Of a stretch of DNA of 64,000 bases, positions 31,783 to 42,569 are shown piece by piece (within the stretch, counting starts at the first letter, position 1; each line of letters begins with the position of its first letter). The stretch lies in assembly GCA_902536085.1 (NCBI GenBank), contig CACAWF010000001.1, forward strand, positions 97,415 through 161,414. The letters run 5' to 3'. The DNA is from an uncultured Pelagibacteraceae bacterium. GTDB taxonomy: Bacteria > Pseudomonadota > Alphaproteobacteria > Pelagibacterales > Pelagibacteraceae. Position numbers and translations under genes: made by a program. Under the pieces are notes generated by a model. It was not told the DNA's origin and searched no databases. It saw only the letters and a program-made list of their open reading frames with translations.

Positions 31783-33287
31783 TGAGTATAAATGTTGGAG
31801 GGGGTGAGCTAAGAGAATTAAAACCAAGAATTCTTGTGATTGGAGTTGGCGGAGCAGGTGGAAATGCAATTAATGCAATGATTGACGCTGGCATGCAAGG
31901 AGTTGAATTTGTAGCTGTCAATACAGACGCTCAGGATCTTAAAATGAGCAAAGCTGATGCAAAAATACAAATAGGAATGAATTTGACTAAAGGATTAGGA
32001 GCAGGAGCGAAGCATGATATCGGTCAAGCAGCCGCAGATGAGTCAATAAACGAGATAGTTAATTACATTCAAGGTAGTAATATGGTTTTTATTGCATCTG
32101 GAATGGGCGGGGGTACAGGAACAGGTGCTTCACATGTAATTGCAAAAGCAGCGCGTGAGATGAATATCTTAACAGTTGGAGTAACTACTTTACCATTCGC
32201 TTATGAAGGGCCCAAAAGAATGCGAAGAGCAACAGTTGGATTAGATGAACTAAAAAGACATTTGGATACAACAATAGTAGTTCCAAACCAAAATTTATTC
32301 AAAATTGCAAATGAGTCTACAGGTTTCGAAGAGTCGTTTAGTTTATCTAATGACGTTTTAAAACATGGTGTTCAAAGTATTACAGACTTAATGGTAAGAC
32401 CAGGTATGATAAATTTAGATTTTGCAGATGTAGAAACCGTTATGAGTTCAAGCGGAAAAGCAATGATGGGCACAGGTGAAGCTGAAGGGGAAAATAGAGC
32501 AATGGCTGCTACAGAGCTTGCTTTAAACAATCCATTAATAGATGAGTACACACTTCAAGGTGCAAAAGGATTGTTAGTAAACATTACAGGCGGTAGTGAC
32601 ATAAAACTTTTTGAAGTCGATGCTGCAGTCAATAAAATAAGAGCTGAGGTTGATCCTGAGGCAGAACTGATTTTCGGCGCAATCAAAGATGAAAATATGA
32701 ATGGTAAAATTAGGGTATCAATTGTAGCTACTTCATTAAAAGGATCTTCAATTGCACCAGACCCAAGGCCTGTATTAAATGTTGTTAATGGGTCTAACTT
32801 AAGAAATAACAATATTTCAGATAATTTATTTTCTAGAAACAACAATATAGAACATAATTTTGTAAGTTCGATTGACGGAGCAACAGCTTTAAAACTTGAT
32901 GAGAACTATGAAATAAAAAATAATGAAGAACAATCAGCTCTTATAAATAGTTTTGAGAGTAATGAGGAAAAGAAAATAGCTGAAGATGCTCAACATAACG
33001 TAATTGTTTCAGAAGAGATACCTACAGGAGTATCATTTGAAAGCACGTCTTACATGGAAAAAAGTACAGAAAGTATTAATGAAAAATCTAATATTTTTAA
33101 TAACGAAGTATCAGAAAATATTGATGAAGAATATACCCCAAAACTTTTTTCTGATGATTCAAATAAAGAGGATAATCAAACACAAGAGACTGAAGATGAT
33201 AAAATCTCTGACCAATTGTTTGAACAGGACTCTAATGAAGAGGAGGATTTTGAAATCCCTGCTTTTTTAAGAAGACAAAAGTTTTAA
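31782..33287 (+). CDS. ftsZ: Cell division protein FtsZ
   Basis: VIGVGGAGGNAINAMI, tubulin signature GMGGGTGTGASHVI, C-terminal peptide EEDFEIPAFLRRQKF. ATG at 31782 overlaps mraZ TGA by 1 nt. Confidence 0.98.
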   Translation: MSINVGGGELRELKPRILVIGVGGAGGNAINAMIDAGMQGVEFVAVNTDAQDLKMSKADAKIQIGMNLTKGLGAGAKHDIGQAAADESINEIVNYIQGSNMVFIASGMGGGTGTGASHVIAKAAREMNILTVGVTTLPFAYEGPKRMRRATVGLDELKRHLDTTIVVPNQNLFKIANESTGFEESFSLSNDVLKHGVQSITDLMVRPGMINLDFADVETVMSSSGKAMMGTGEAEGENRAMAATELALNNPLIDEYTLQGAKGLLVNITGGSDIKLFEVDAAVNKIRAEVDPEAELIFGAIKDENMNGKIRVSIVATSLKGSSIAPDPRPVLNVVNGSNLRNNNISDNLFSRNNNIEHNFVSSIDGATALKLDENYEIKNNEEQSALINSFESNEEKKIAEDAQHNVIVSEEIPTGVSFESTSYMEKSTESINEKSNIFNNEVSENIDEEYTPKLFSDDSNKEDNQTQETEDDKISDQLFEQDSNEEEDFEIPAFLRRQKF

Positions 33288-33305
33288 TGATTAAAATAAG
33301 AATTA

Positions 33306-34316
33306 ATGAAAACTCAAAAATCATCACTGGAACTCTCTCATTTTCCAGTGATGTTGAGTGAGGTAATTGAAGTATCAGCACCATCTAAAGGTGGTCTTTT
33401 TTTAGATTGTACATTCGGTGGTGGAGGATATTCAAGTAAGCTACTCCAATATCCAAAAACAAAGGTTATAGGATTAGATCAAGACCCATCTGTTTTTTCA
33501 ATAGCAAAAAAATTAGAAAAAAAATTTTCTAATAGATTTAATTTTTATCAAATTAAGTTTAGTAAAATAAATTCAGTTTTAAAGGAGTGCGTAGATACAA
33601 TAATATTTGATCTTGGTTTATCTTCTATACAATTAAATAATTTTGAGAGAGGTTTTTCTTTCAAATCAAAAGATAAACTAGACATGAATATGGGTATGTC
33701 AGATATATCAGCACAAAAAGCAATAAATAACTTGAGCGAGAATCAATTAAGATTAATTATAAAGATTTTAGGAGAAGAGAAAGAAGCATCAATAATTGCA
33801 AAAAATATTGTAAAAGCAAGACTAGAAAAAAAAATTACTAGAGTAGATGAACTTGTAAATATAATTGAAAAAAGTAAAAAAAAAAAATTTTTAAGCAATA
33901 TAAATCCATGTACTAAAACTTTTCAAGCCTTAAGAATTTTTGTAAATAAAGAGATATCTGAGCTAATTGAGGGAATTATTAATGCTACTAAACTTTTGAA
34001 ACCAGGGGGAAAAATATTAATTGTTAGTTTTCATTCAATAGAAGATAAAATTATAAAATATTTTTTTAGCAACTATTCTGAGAATAAATCAAGACATTCA
34101 AGATATTTCCCAGATAACCAAAGTGAAGAAAATATACTATTTAAAAAATATTATAATCATGTAATAAGACCTTCAAAAAAAGAATTAAGTATTAACAACC
34201 CATCCCGTTCAGCTAAATTGAGGTTTGCAACAAGAAGCGAGAATAAATTTGTTTATCCTCACCATTTAATTCAAAAGTTTAGTAATTACTTAGACATTGA
34301 GGCTATTAATGTTTAA
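33306..34316 (+). CDS. rsmH: 16S rRNA m4C1402 methyltransferase
   Basis: HFPVMLSEVIE, DCTFGGGGYSSKLL, FDLGLSSIQLNNFERGFSF, FQALRIFVNKE, SFHSIEDKI. Confidence 0.97.
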   Translation: MKTQKSSLELSHFPVMLSEVIEVSAPSKGGLFLDCTFGGGGYSSKLLQYPKTKVIGLDQDPSVFSIAKKLEKKFSNRFNFYQIKFSKINSVLKECVDTIIFDLGLSSIQLNNFERGFSFKSKDKLDMNMGMSDISAQKAINNLSENQLRLIIKILGEEKEASIIAKNIVKARLEKKITRVDELVNIIEKSKKKKFLSNINPCTKTFQALRIFVNKEISELIEGIINATKLLKPGGKILIVSFHSIEDKIIKYFFSNYSENKSRHSRYFPDNQSEENILFKKYYNHVIRPSKKELSINNPSRSAKLRFATRSENKFVYPHHLIQKFSNYLDIEAINV

Positions 34317-34647
34317 AATAAAAATTCTTATTTCGGTAATTACATTTTCACTTTTAATCATTGGAACTTCGATTATAAAAAATGAAACAAGAGAAATCGA
34401 AAAAAAAATCTTTACTTTAAGTAAAATTACAAATCAAAAAGAAAGAGATTTAAATGAGTCTCAACTTGACTTTTTTTATTTGACCTCACCGGCAATAATT
34501 GAAAAAAGAATTAAGCATTTGGATAGCATTGAGTATTTTACTATGGAATATTCAAAAATATTCTTAAGCATTGCAGATTTCAAAAACATTCATAATAAGT
34601 TTGTTAATCAGAGGAGTAAAAATGAGCAAAAGATTAAAAAAAAATAA
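34310..34647 (+). CDS. ftsL: FtsL-like cell division protein
   Basis: Small single-TM protein with coiled coil between rsmH and ftsI; ATG at 34310 (ORF opens 34297). Confidence 0.75.
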
Positions 34648-36349
34648 AAATGACAATATCAATCAAAAAAGCTTCTTTTTTGAGGACTATATAGAGACAA
34701 ATAAAAAAACAAAATCTTCACAAAAAAATAATTTTTTTCAAGACAGAATATACATATTATTTTTTCTTTTTTTTTCTTTAATATTTATTTTTAGTATAAG
34801 AATTATACATGTTTCATTGAATAAAATAGAGTTATTTAATGAGGAGAATGCTCTTAAAAATTTCTATTTAATGAGAAGAGACATAGTCGATAGAAATGGT
34901 ATATTAATTTCAAGAAATATAAAATCTTATCATGCAGCAATAAATCCAAAATTAATAAATAATAAGGAAAATTTTTTAATTAAACTAAGACTGAATTTTC
35001 CTGAAATATCCACCGAAGATATTGAAAGAAAATTAAATAAGGGAAAATATTTTTACTTAAAAAAAAGAATTTCGCAAAATGATAAAGAAAAATTATGGAA
35101 ATTAGGCGAAAAAGCCATAATTTTTGAACCCTTTCAATCAAGAATTTATACTCATGGTAATTTATTTAGTCATATTATAGGGCAAGTTGATTACGATAAT
35201 TATGGTATTTCTGGTGTTGAAAAATTTTTTGACGATGAACTCAAAAACCAAAAACTTATACATGAGCCTCTAGAATTAACATTAGACTCTAACATTCAAC
35301 ACATTGTCAGTAAAGAATTGCTAAAAGGATTAAACACTTTCAATGCAACTGGAGGCGGAGCTTTAATAATGAATGTCGAAAATGGAGAAATTTTATCACT
35401 CGTTTCACTTCCTGATTTCGACATCAACATTCGTGCCGCTGTCAAAGATAAAAATTATATTAATAAAATTACAAAAGGGGTTTATGAACTTGGTTCAATT
35501 TTCAAAACTTTTACTATTGCGCTTGCTTTAGAAAACGACATTGTGAAACCAAGGACAGTCATAAACAATATTCCACGATCTATAAAGTGTTCCGGGCATA
35601 CTATTTCTGATATAAAGGATTTTCCAAAAGACTTATCTGTTGAAGATATTTTAATCAGATCATCAAATATAGGAACTCTTATGATTGCTCGGAAGATAGG
35701 AGAAGAAAAATATAAAAAATTTATAGAAGAAACAGGTTTGTTAAAAAACCCTCAAATACAACTCGAAGAGGTCGGAAATCCAATTACATTTGATTGGAAT
35801 AAATGTAAATTAGAAACCGTTTCTTATGGACATGGAATAACTACCACACCATTACAAGCAGCAACAATTTATGGAGCTTTAGCTAACGGTGGAAAAATGA
35901 TCAAACCTAACTTGATAAAGCAAGAAAATGATAAAATTTTAAAAAGGATTATTTCAGAAAAAACTAGTAAAAGTATTACAAAAATTTTAAGGAAAGTTGT
36001 TACTGAAAAAGAGGGCACAGCTCATCTGGCTGATAAAAACGGCTATTATGTAGGCGGAAAAACTGGAACTTCTCAAAATTATAAAGATAAAAGTCAAAAT
36101 TTAAATACTTTCATTTCAATATTCCCTTCTCAAAAACCAAAGTATGTTCTTTTGGTAATGTTGGAGAATCCAAAAGTAGCCAAAGATCTAATCTATGACT
36201 ATAGGGGTGTAAAAATTAAAGCATTTAGAAATGAGGCAGGATGGAATTCTGTTTATTTAGCCGGCAAAATAATAAAAAAAATTGGACCAATTTTAGCCAT
36301 AAATAATAAAGATTTTAACAATCAATATGTTGTTGAGAAAACTAATTAA
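34622..36349 (+). CDS. ftsI: Peptidoglycan transpeptidase FtsI/PBP3
   Basis: RRDIVDRNGILISRNI, YELGSIFKTFTIA (SxxK), RSSNIGT (SxN), GGKTGTSQ (KTG). ATG at 34622 (ORF opens 34571). Confidence 0.96.
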   Translation: MSKRLKKNKNDNINQKSFFFEDYIETNKKTKSSQKNNFFQDRIYILFFLFFSLIFIFSIRIIHVSLNKIELFNEENALKNFYLMRRDIVDRNGILISRNIKSYHAAINPKLINNKENFLIKLRLNFPEISTEDIERKLNKGKYFYLKKRISQNDKEKLWKLGEKAIIFEPFQSRIYTHGNLFSHIIGQVDYDNYGISGVEKFFDDELKNQKLIHEPLELTLDSNIQHIVSKELLKGLNTFNATGGGALIMNVENGEILSLVSLPDFDINIRAAVKDKNYINKITKGVYELGSIFKTFTIALALENDIVKPRTVINNIPRSIKCSGHTISDIKDFPKDLSVEDILIRSSNIGTLMIARKIGEEKYKKFIEETGLLKNPQIQLEEVGNPITFDWNKCKLETVSYGHGITTTPLQAATIYGALANGGKMIKPNLIKQENDKILKRIISEKTSKSITKILRKVVTEKEGTAHLADKNGYYVGGKTGTSQNYKDKSQNLNTFISIFPSQKPKYVLLVMLENPKVAKDLIYDYRGVKIKAFRNEAGWNSVYLAGKIIKKIGPILAINNKDFNNQYVVEKTN

Positions 36350-39089
36350 AAATCTACCTAAAAAAATTTCACAAATAAATATTTTAGGCTTAGCATCTAA
36401 TAGCAAAAAAGTAAAAAAAGGTTTTATTTTTTTCGCAATTGATGGCCATAACGCAAACGGTGAGAAGTATATTAAAGAGGCGATTAAAAATGGTGCTGTC
36501 ATAATCGTTTGTTCTGAAAAAAGTAAGATTAAAGATATAAATATCCCAATTTTAAAAACTAAAAATGTAAGATTTCTGTTAAGCGAAATTACATCTAAAT
36601 TTTATAAATTAAAACCAAAAAACATTATTGCTGTTACAGGTACAAATGGCAAAACTTCAGTTGCAGATTTTTTTTACCAAATTTTAAATATTAACAATGT
36701 TCCAGTTGCATCTATCGGAACTTTAGGAATAAAATACAAAAGTAATTTAGTGAAATCTAGACTTACTTCCCCAGATACCATTTCACTTCACAGAGTACTT
36801 GAAAGAATAAAAAAAAATAAAATAGACAACGTGATTATAGAAGCATCTAGTCATGGTTTAGATCAAAAAAGAATTGATCATTTAAATTTAAAAGCTGCTC
36901 TTTTCACAAATTTCAGCCATGACCATCTAGATTATCATAAAACTATGAAATCATATCTTAACGCCAAATTACGTTTATTCAAAAAAATATTACCAAAAAG
37001 AAGAATTATTATTAGCGACAAACAAAATAAACAATATCCAATTTTAAAAAAAATTGCAGCTAAAAAAAAACAAAGATTAATTGATATTAATTCACTAGAG
37101 GAAAAATTGACTAAAATTAAAAATTTGAAATTTAATGAATTTCAAATCAAAAACTTATCCATGGCTATAGCATCGGCTAAACTTTGTAATTTAAAAGAGA
37201 AAAAAATTTTCAATTCTCTCGACAAAATTAAAAACGTAAATGGAAGGCTTGAACTTATAAGAATATTTCCCAACAATGTAAAAACTTTCGTTGATTTTGC
37301 ACACACTCCCGATGCACTAATTAAATCTCTAGAAGCTTTAAAAAACTCTTTTGGTAATAATATATCTGTAGTATTTGGCTGTGGAGGTGACCGAGATTAT
37401 AAAAAGAGACCCTTAATGGCAAGAATAGCCGATTCATATTGTAAAAAAATTTATATTACCGATGATAATCCTAGAAATGAAAAGCCTGAAAAGATTAGAG
37501 AAGAAATTATTAAAAAAATAAAAAATACTAATAAATTTAATATTGGAGATAGAGCAAAAGCAATTAAAAATGCAATTATAAACGCTGATCCAAATGAAAT
37601 TATATTGGTAGCAGGAAAAGGACATGAAACAGATCAGATTTACAAAAATAAAGTTATTTCTATCTCAGATAAAAAAATAATCAAAAAGTTAAAGTTAAAA
37701 TTGAAAAAATTAAATTTAGAAAATCAGAATTACTTACAAAATAATAAAATTTTTAAAGAAATACAAAAAAAATACAAATCAAGAAATTTTCACGGATTAG
37801 CTATCGACTCTAGAGTAGTTAAAAAAAATAACTTATTTTTAACTATTAAAGGAAAAAATAATGATGGATCAGATTTTATCAATCAAGCAATATCAAAAGG
37901 AGCAATAAACATAGTTACGTCAAAAAATATTCGGAAACTCAAAAATAAATCAATTAAAGTAAATAATGAAATAAAATTTTTAAATGACTTTGCTTATAAG
38001 AAAAGAACTTATACTACAGCAAAAATATTTGCGATAACTGGAAGCGCTGGAAAAACTTCCTTAAAAGATTTGATTAAAAATTTGTTACAATACTACGGAA
38101 AAACTTTTTGCTCACCAAAGTCGTACAATAATCAATATGGTGTTCCATTAAGTTTATCTAATTTAAAAACATATCATACATATGGTGTATTCGAGGTTGG
38201 AATGAGTAAAGCTGGAGAAATAAATAATCTTTCAAAAATTATAAGACCTCATATCGGAATAATTACAAATATCGGTGAAGCACATATTGAAAATTTTAAA
38301 AATATTAAAGGCATCGCAGACGCAAAAGGCGAAATTATAAACAATATAGAAAAAAACGGAACAATTATTCTAAATCGTGATGATAAATATTTTAAATATT
38401 TTCATGCAAAAGCTAAACTCAAAAAGATAAAAATAATCTCTTTTGGTATGAAAAAAAATGCTGATGTTTATGCAATCTCTATTAAAAAAGTTTTAAGTTT
38501 CACAAAGTTAGTTATTAAAGTTAAAGATCAAGTTCTCAAACTTGAAGTTAAAGATATAAATACTTACAATGTACTTGCTTCATTGGCTTTATTAAATGAA
38601 CTTAAGCTTGATATCAAAAAAGTAATCAAACACTTTAAGAATATTATGCCTAGCGATGGTAGAGGCAAAGTTCATAATATAAAAAGATACAATAAAAGTT
38701 TTAAATTAATTGATGAAAGCTACAATGCAAATCCACTTTCTGTTGCAAATGCTATTCGAAATTTTAATCTAATTAAGAAAAAAAAATTTAAAAAATATTT
38801 GTTTTTGGGGGACATGTTAGAGCTGGGCAGAAAATCAGAAATCTTACACAAAGGTCTTTCAAAAGTTATTAACAATTCAGATATTGATAAGGTATTTATT
38901 CAAGGCACCAAAACTCTCGCTACTTTCAGAAATATCGATATAAAGAAACGTGGAAACATTTTTCAACAAGAAGGGGATGTAGATTATGCTTTCAAAAATA
39001 TTATAGCTAATAATGATTACTTAATGATCAAAGGTTCTAATGCAACTGGATTAAATAATTTTAGCAAAAAAATAATAAAAGGCTTTTAA
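36327..39089 (+). CDS. murEF: Fused MurE-MurF: UDP-MurNAc-tripeptide synthetase / D-Ala-D-Ala ligase
   Basis: Two Mur-ligase modules in one ORF: AVTGTNGKTSVADFF with DNPRNEKPEKI (MurE), then LAIDSRVVKKNNLFLTIKG...AITGSAGKTSLKD (MurF); junction near nt 37740. Confidence 0.93.
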   Translation: MLLRKLIKNLPKKISQINILGLASNSKKVKKGFIFFAIDGHNANGEKYIKEAIKNGAVIIVCSEKSKIKDINIPILKTKNVRFLLSEITSKFYKLKPKNIIAVTGTNGKTSVADFFYQILNINNVPVASIGTLGIKYKSNLVKSRLTSPDTISLHRVLERIKKNKIDNVIIEASSHGLDQKRIDHLNLKAALFTNFSHDHLDYHKTMKSYLNAKLRLFKKILPKRRIIISDKQNKQYPILKKIAAKKKQRLIDINSLEEKLTKIKNLKFNEFQIKNLSMAIASAKLCNLKEKKIFNSLDKIKNVNGRLELIRIFPNNVKTFVDFAHTPDALIKSLEALKNSFGNNISVVFGCGGDRDYKKRPLMARIADSYCKKIYITDDNPRNEKPEKIREEIIKKIKNTNKFNIGDRAKAIKNAIINADPNEIILVAGKGHETDQIYKNKVISISDKKIIKKLKLKLKKLNLENQNYLQNNKIFKEIQKKYKSRNFHGLAIDSRVVKKNNLFLTIKGKNNDGSDFINQAISKGAINIVTSKNIRKLKNKSIKVNNEIKFLNDFAYKKRTYTTAKIFAITGSAGKTSLKDLIKNLLQYYGKTFCSPKSYNNQYGVPLSLSNLKTYHTYGVFEVGMSKAGEINNLSKIIRPHIGIITNIGEAHIENFKNIKGIADAKGEIINNIEKNGTIILNRDDKYFKYFHAKAKLKKIKIISFGMKKNADVYAISIKKVLSFTKLVIKVKDQVLKLEVKDINTYNVLASLALLNELKLDIKKVIKHFKNIMPSDGRGKVHNIKRYNKSFKLIDESYNANPLSVANAIRNFNLIKKKKFKKYLFLGDMLELGRKSEILHKGLSKVINNSDIDKVFIQGTKTLATFRNIDIKKRGNIFQQEGDVDYAFKNIIANNDYLMIKGSNATGLNNFSKKIIKGF

Positions 39090-40175
39090 ATGTTATTTCA
39101 TTTTTTTACATCTTTAATTGATCAATACTCTTTTTTCAATGTATTCAAATATTTAACTTTTAGGACAGGTTTATCAGTAATGACTTCATTGATAATAGTT
39201 TTTATAATCGGCGCTCCATTAATAAAAATTTTTTCAGAAAAGATGATCACTGGTCCTATAAGGCAAGATGGGCCCATTGATCACATTGTCAAAAAATCTG
39301 GAACTCCCACGATGGGAGGGATAATTATAATTATCGGTATTATTTTCAGTACTTTACTCTGGGCAGATCTTTCGAATGTTTATATCTGGACATTAATATT
39401 TGTATCATTAAGCCTTAGTTGTCTTGGTCTAGCAGATGATATTCTCAAAATAAAATATAAAAATTCCAGGGGGCTAAAATCAAGATACAAATTTTTAGGT
39501 CAGTTAATAATTGGCGCAGTAGCTTTGACTATTTTAATCAAGCTTTCTGATCATCAATATTTATTTAATCTTTATTTTCCTTTTTTTAAAAATTTAATTT
39601 TACACATGGGTTTATTTTTTATTCCTTTTGGCCTTTTTGTAATTATTGGTTCTTCAAATGCTGTAAACTTAACAGATGGACTTGATGGATTAGCGACGGT
39701 CCCTGTCATGTTAGTTGCTTTATCTTTTACACTTATTTCATATGTAGTTGGTAACACAATATTTTCTGAGTACCTACAAATTCAATACATTCCTGATGTA
39801 GGCGAGCTTTCAATTTTTTGTGGATCAGTTGTAGGAGCATGTCTCGGTTTTCTTTGGTACAATGCCCCTCCAGCAAAAATATTTATGGGAGACACAGGAT
39901 CTTTGTCTTTAGGTGGTTCCTTGGCTGCTATAGCGATAATTGTTAAACATGAAATTGTTCTAGCAATAATTGGAGGTTTATTTGTTTTAGAGACTGTTTC
40001 AGTAATTATTCAAGTTATATCATTTAAATTAACTGGAAGAAGAATTTTTAAGATGGCGCCTATACACCATCACTTTGAGAAAAAAGGGTGGGCGGAGTCT
40101 ACAATAGTAATTCGTTTTTGGATCATAGCGATAATCTTGGCTTTAGTAGGATTAGCGACACTAAAACTAAGGTAA
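39090..40175 (+). CDS. mraY: Phospho-MurNAc-pentapeptide transferase
   Basis: GTPTMGGIIIIIG, NAVNLTDGLDGLA, MGDTGSLSLGGSLA, APIHHHFEKKGW. Confidence 0.98.
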   Translation: MLFHFFTSLIDQYSFFNVFKYLTFRTGLSVMTSLIIVFIIGAPLIKIFSEKMITGPIRQDGPIDHIVKKSGTPTMGGIIIIIGIIFSTLLWADLSNVYIWTLIFVSLSLSCLGLADDILKIKYKNSRGLKSRYKFLGQLIIGAVALTILIKLSDHQYLFNLYFPFFKNLILHMGLFFIPFGLFVIIGSSNAVNLTDGLDGLATVPVMLVALSFTLISYVVGNTIFSEYLQIQYIPDVGELSIFCGSVVGACLGFLWYNAPPAKIFMGDTGSLSLGGSLAAIAIIVKHEIVLAIIGGLFVLETVSVIIQVISFKLTGRRIFKMAPIHHHFEKKGWAESTIVIRFWIIAIILALVGLATLKLR

Positions 40176-40177
40176 AG

Positions 40178-41461
40178 ATGCTCAAAAAAATAAATTTTAA
40201 AAAAACCTCTTTCTTAATATATGGTTTAGGTTCTACCGGCAAATCGGTAGTAAATTTTTTTAAAAAAAATAAAATAAAGAATTATCAAGTTTGGGACGAC
40301 CAAAATAAAAGATTATTTAAACATCAAAGACCAGAAAACTTAGAATTAGCATTACAAAATACAAATTATATTATTCTTAGCCCAGGTGTAAATTTGCAAA
40401 ATTCAAAAAATAGAAAATATTTAAAAAAATATGAAAATAAAATAATCACTGATATAGATTTAGTTTTTATTTTAAAAAAATTTTCAAAAAGCATTGTGGT
40501 TACTGGTACTAATGGAAAATCAACGACGTGTAAAATTTTAGAACATATACTAAAAAAAAATAATTATAAAATTCATCTCGGTGGAAATATCGGAACTCCA
40601 ATATTAAATCTAAAAATTAAAAAAAATAGCTACTTAATAATTGAGGCCTCATCTTTTCAACTAGCATACTCAAAGTTTATTTGCCCAGACTATGCTTTTA
40701 TACTCAATATTTCTAATGACCATTTAGATTGGCACGGGACGATGAAGAATTACATAGACTCAAAATTTAAAATTTTTAATCTTCAGAGAAAAGACCAGTA
40801 CTCTATTATTAATAAAAAACTTAGACACATCTTTTTAAGAAAAAAATTCAAAGGTAAATTAATAATCCCTCAGATACATGATTATAAAAAAATTAAATCT
40901 AAAATAAAAAACGCTTACCTTAAATTAAAGATAAATGATGAAAATTTGTCTAATGTTTTCACATTATCCAAATTATTAAAAATTAAAAAAAAATTTGTTC
41001 TTAAATCTTTAAATTCTTTTGAAGGACTACCCCATAGGCACGAAATTTTTCTTGAAAAAAAAAATTGTATTTTTATAAACGACTCTAAAGCAACTTCATT
41101 CGAAGCTACTAAAAGCGCTTTAAAGAATTGTGAAAACATTTATTGGATTGTAGGAGGTCTTCCAAAAAAAAATGATAATTTTACATTTGGAAATTCAAAA
41201 AAAAATATTATTAGAGCATATATAATTGGTAAAAATACACATTTTTTTAAACAGCAGATTAAAAATAAAATTAATTTTAAAGTTGTAAAAAATTTGAGAA
41301 AAGCTATTTCTGAAATTATTAAGGACATTAAAATTTCAAACATCAATAAAAAATCAATTTTATTCAGTCCTGCCTCAGCCTCTTATGATCAGTATTTAAA
41401 TTTTGAAAAAAGAGGAGAAGAATTTAAAAAACTAAGTAAATATTATGCAAAACGTTTATAA
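40178..41461 (+). CDS. murD: UDP-MurNAc-L-alanine-D-glutamate ligase
   Basis: VTGTNGKSTTCKI, NISNDHLDWHGTMKNYIDSKFKIF, NDSKATSFEATKSAL. ATG at 40178 (ORF opens 40088). Confidence 0.96.
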   Translation: MLKKINFKKTSFLIYGLGSTGKSVVNFFKKNKIKNYQVWDDQNKRLFKHQRPENLELALQNTNYIILSPGVNLQNSKNRKYLKKYENKIITDIDLVFILKKFSKSIVVTGTNGKSTTCKILEHILKKNNYKIHLGGNIGTPILNLKIKKNSYLIIEASSFQLAYSKFICPDYAFILNISNDHLDWHGTMKNYIDSKFKIFNLQRKDQYSIINKKLRHIFLRKKFKGKLIIPQIHDYKKIKSKIKNAYLKLKINDENLSNVFTLSKLLKIKKKFVLKSLNSFEGLPHRHEIFLEKKNCIFINDSKATSFEATKSALKNCENIYWIVGGLPKKNDNFTFGNSKKNIIRAYIIGKNTHFFKQQIKNKINFKVVKNLRKAISEIIKDIKISNINKKSILFSPASASYDQYLNFEKRGEEFKKLSKYYAKRL

Positions 41462-42569
41462 AATTAAGATTATCAATTATTGGCGTAATATAGATAAAAA
41501 AATTTTTTTCTGTTTTTTAATATTATTTTTTTTGGGGTTGTTTTTTTCTTTTTCATCTACCTCATCTCTTGCTGGTGAAAGATTAAATAAAGACTATTAT
41601 TTCTTTTTTTCTAAACATTTGATATTTACATTTCTAGCATTGATAATAATGATTTTTTTTTCAATTATTGAAACATCACTTTTAAAAAAATTTGTAGTAC
41701 CTTTGTTTATAATTTCTTTTATCTTTCTTGCGTTAGTTCCAATAATAGGAGTTGAAGTTAAAGGGGCTAAAAGATGGTTAGACCTTTATTTTTTTAGGAT
41801 ACAGCCCATAGAGGTTTTAAAACCTTTTTTTATTTTAACTACAGTAAATATATTAACATTGGAAAAACTTCGAAATTCACAAATTAAGTATCTTTTCAGT
41901 TTTTTATTACTAATATCTGTTATTATTTTTTTAATAGATCAACCTGATTTAGGACAATCTATCCTTTTGATTGGAGCTTGGATTGCTACTGTGTTTATTG
42001 CTGGAGTAAGTTTATTTTATATTTTTAGTTTTTTTACAATTTTTTTAATTTCATTGAGCTTGATCTTATTTTTAATGCCAGAAAAATTTGGTTATATTTC
42101 TAATAGATTGATTTCATTTATTGATCCAAGTAAAGGAGATAAATTTCAATCATCGTCGGCATTAGATGCAATTAAACTGGGAGGCTTAAAAGGGCAAGGT
42201 ATGGGGGAAGGAATATTAAAAGACAGTGTTCCAGAGGCTCATACTGATTATATAATTGCTATAATTTCTGAAGAGTATGGAGCAATTATCTCTATTATAA
42301 TAATTTCGATTTTTTTGTATATCGCCTTTAGAATTATTAAAAATTGTTTAAACCAAGAAGATCAGATCATCAAAATATCATTATGTGGACTTTCTGCTTT
42401 GCTTATATTTCAAACGTTTATTCATATTGGAGTTAATACAAGTTTAATACCAACCACTGGAATGACTTTACCTTTTTTAAGTTATGGTGGATCCTCATTG
42501 ATTGGAAGCGCAATACTTGCAGGAGTAATATTGAATTATACCAAAAATAAGGCTTACTTATATGAGTAA
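41445..42569 (+). CDS. ftsW: SEDS-family glycosyltransferase FtsW
   Basis: KGAKRWLDLYFFRIQPIEVLKPFFI, DQPDLGQSILL, EAHTDYIIAIISEEYG, PFLSYGGSSLI. Confidence 0.95.
   Translation: MQNVYKIKIINYWRNIDKKIFFCFLILFFLGLFFSFSSTSSLAGERLNKDYYFFFSKHLIFTFLALIIMIFFSIIETSLLKKFVVPLFIISFIFLALVPIIGVEVKGAKRWLDLYFFRIQPIEVLKPFFILTTVNILTLEKLRNSQIKYLFSFLLLISVIIFLIDQPDLGQSILLIGAWIATVFIAGVSLFYIFSFFTIFLISLSLILFLMPEKFGYISNRLISFIDPSKGDKFQSSSALDAIKLGGLKGQGMGEGILKDSVPEAHTDYIIAIISEEYGAIISIIIISIFLYIAFRIIKNCLNQEDQIIKISLCGLSALLIFQTFIHIGVNTSLIPTTGMTLPFLSYGGSSLIGSAILAGVILNYTKNKAYLYE

Noticed and set aside
33004-33270. 88-aa ORF in alternate frame of ftsZ 3' region
   Set aside because: Frame-shifted reading of the acidic, low-complexity FtsZ linker; Lys-rich artefact.
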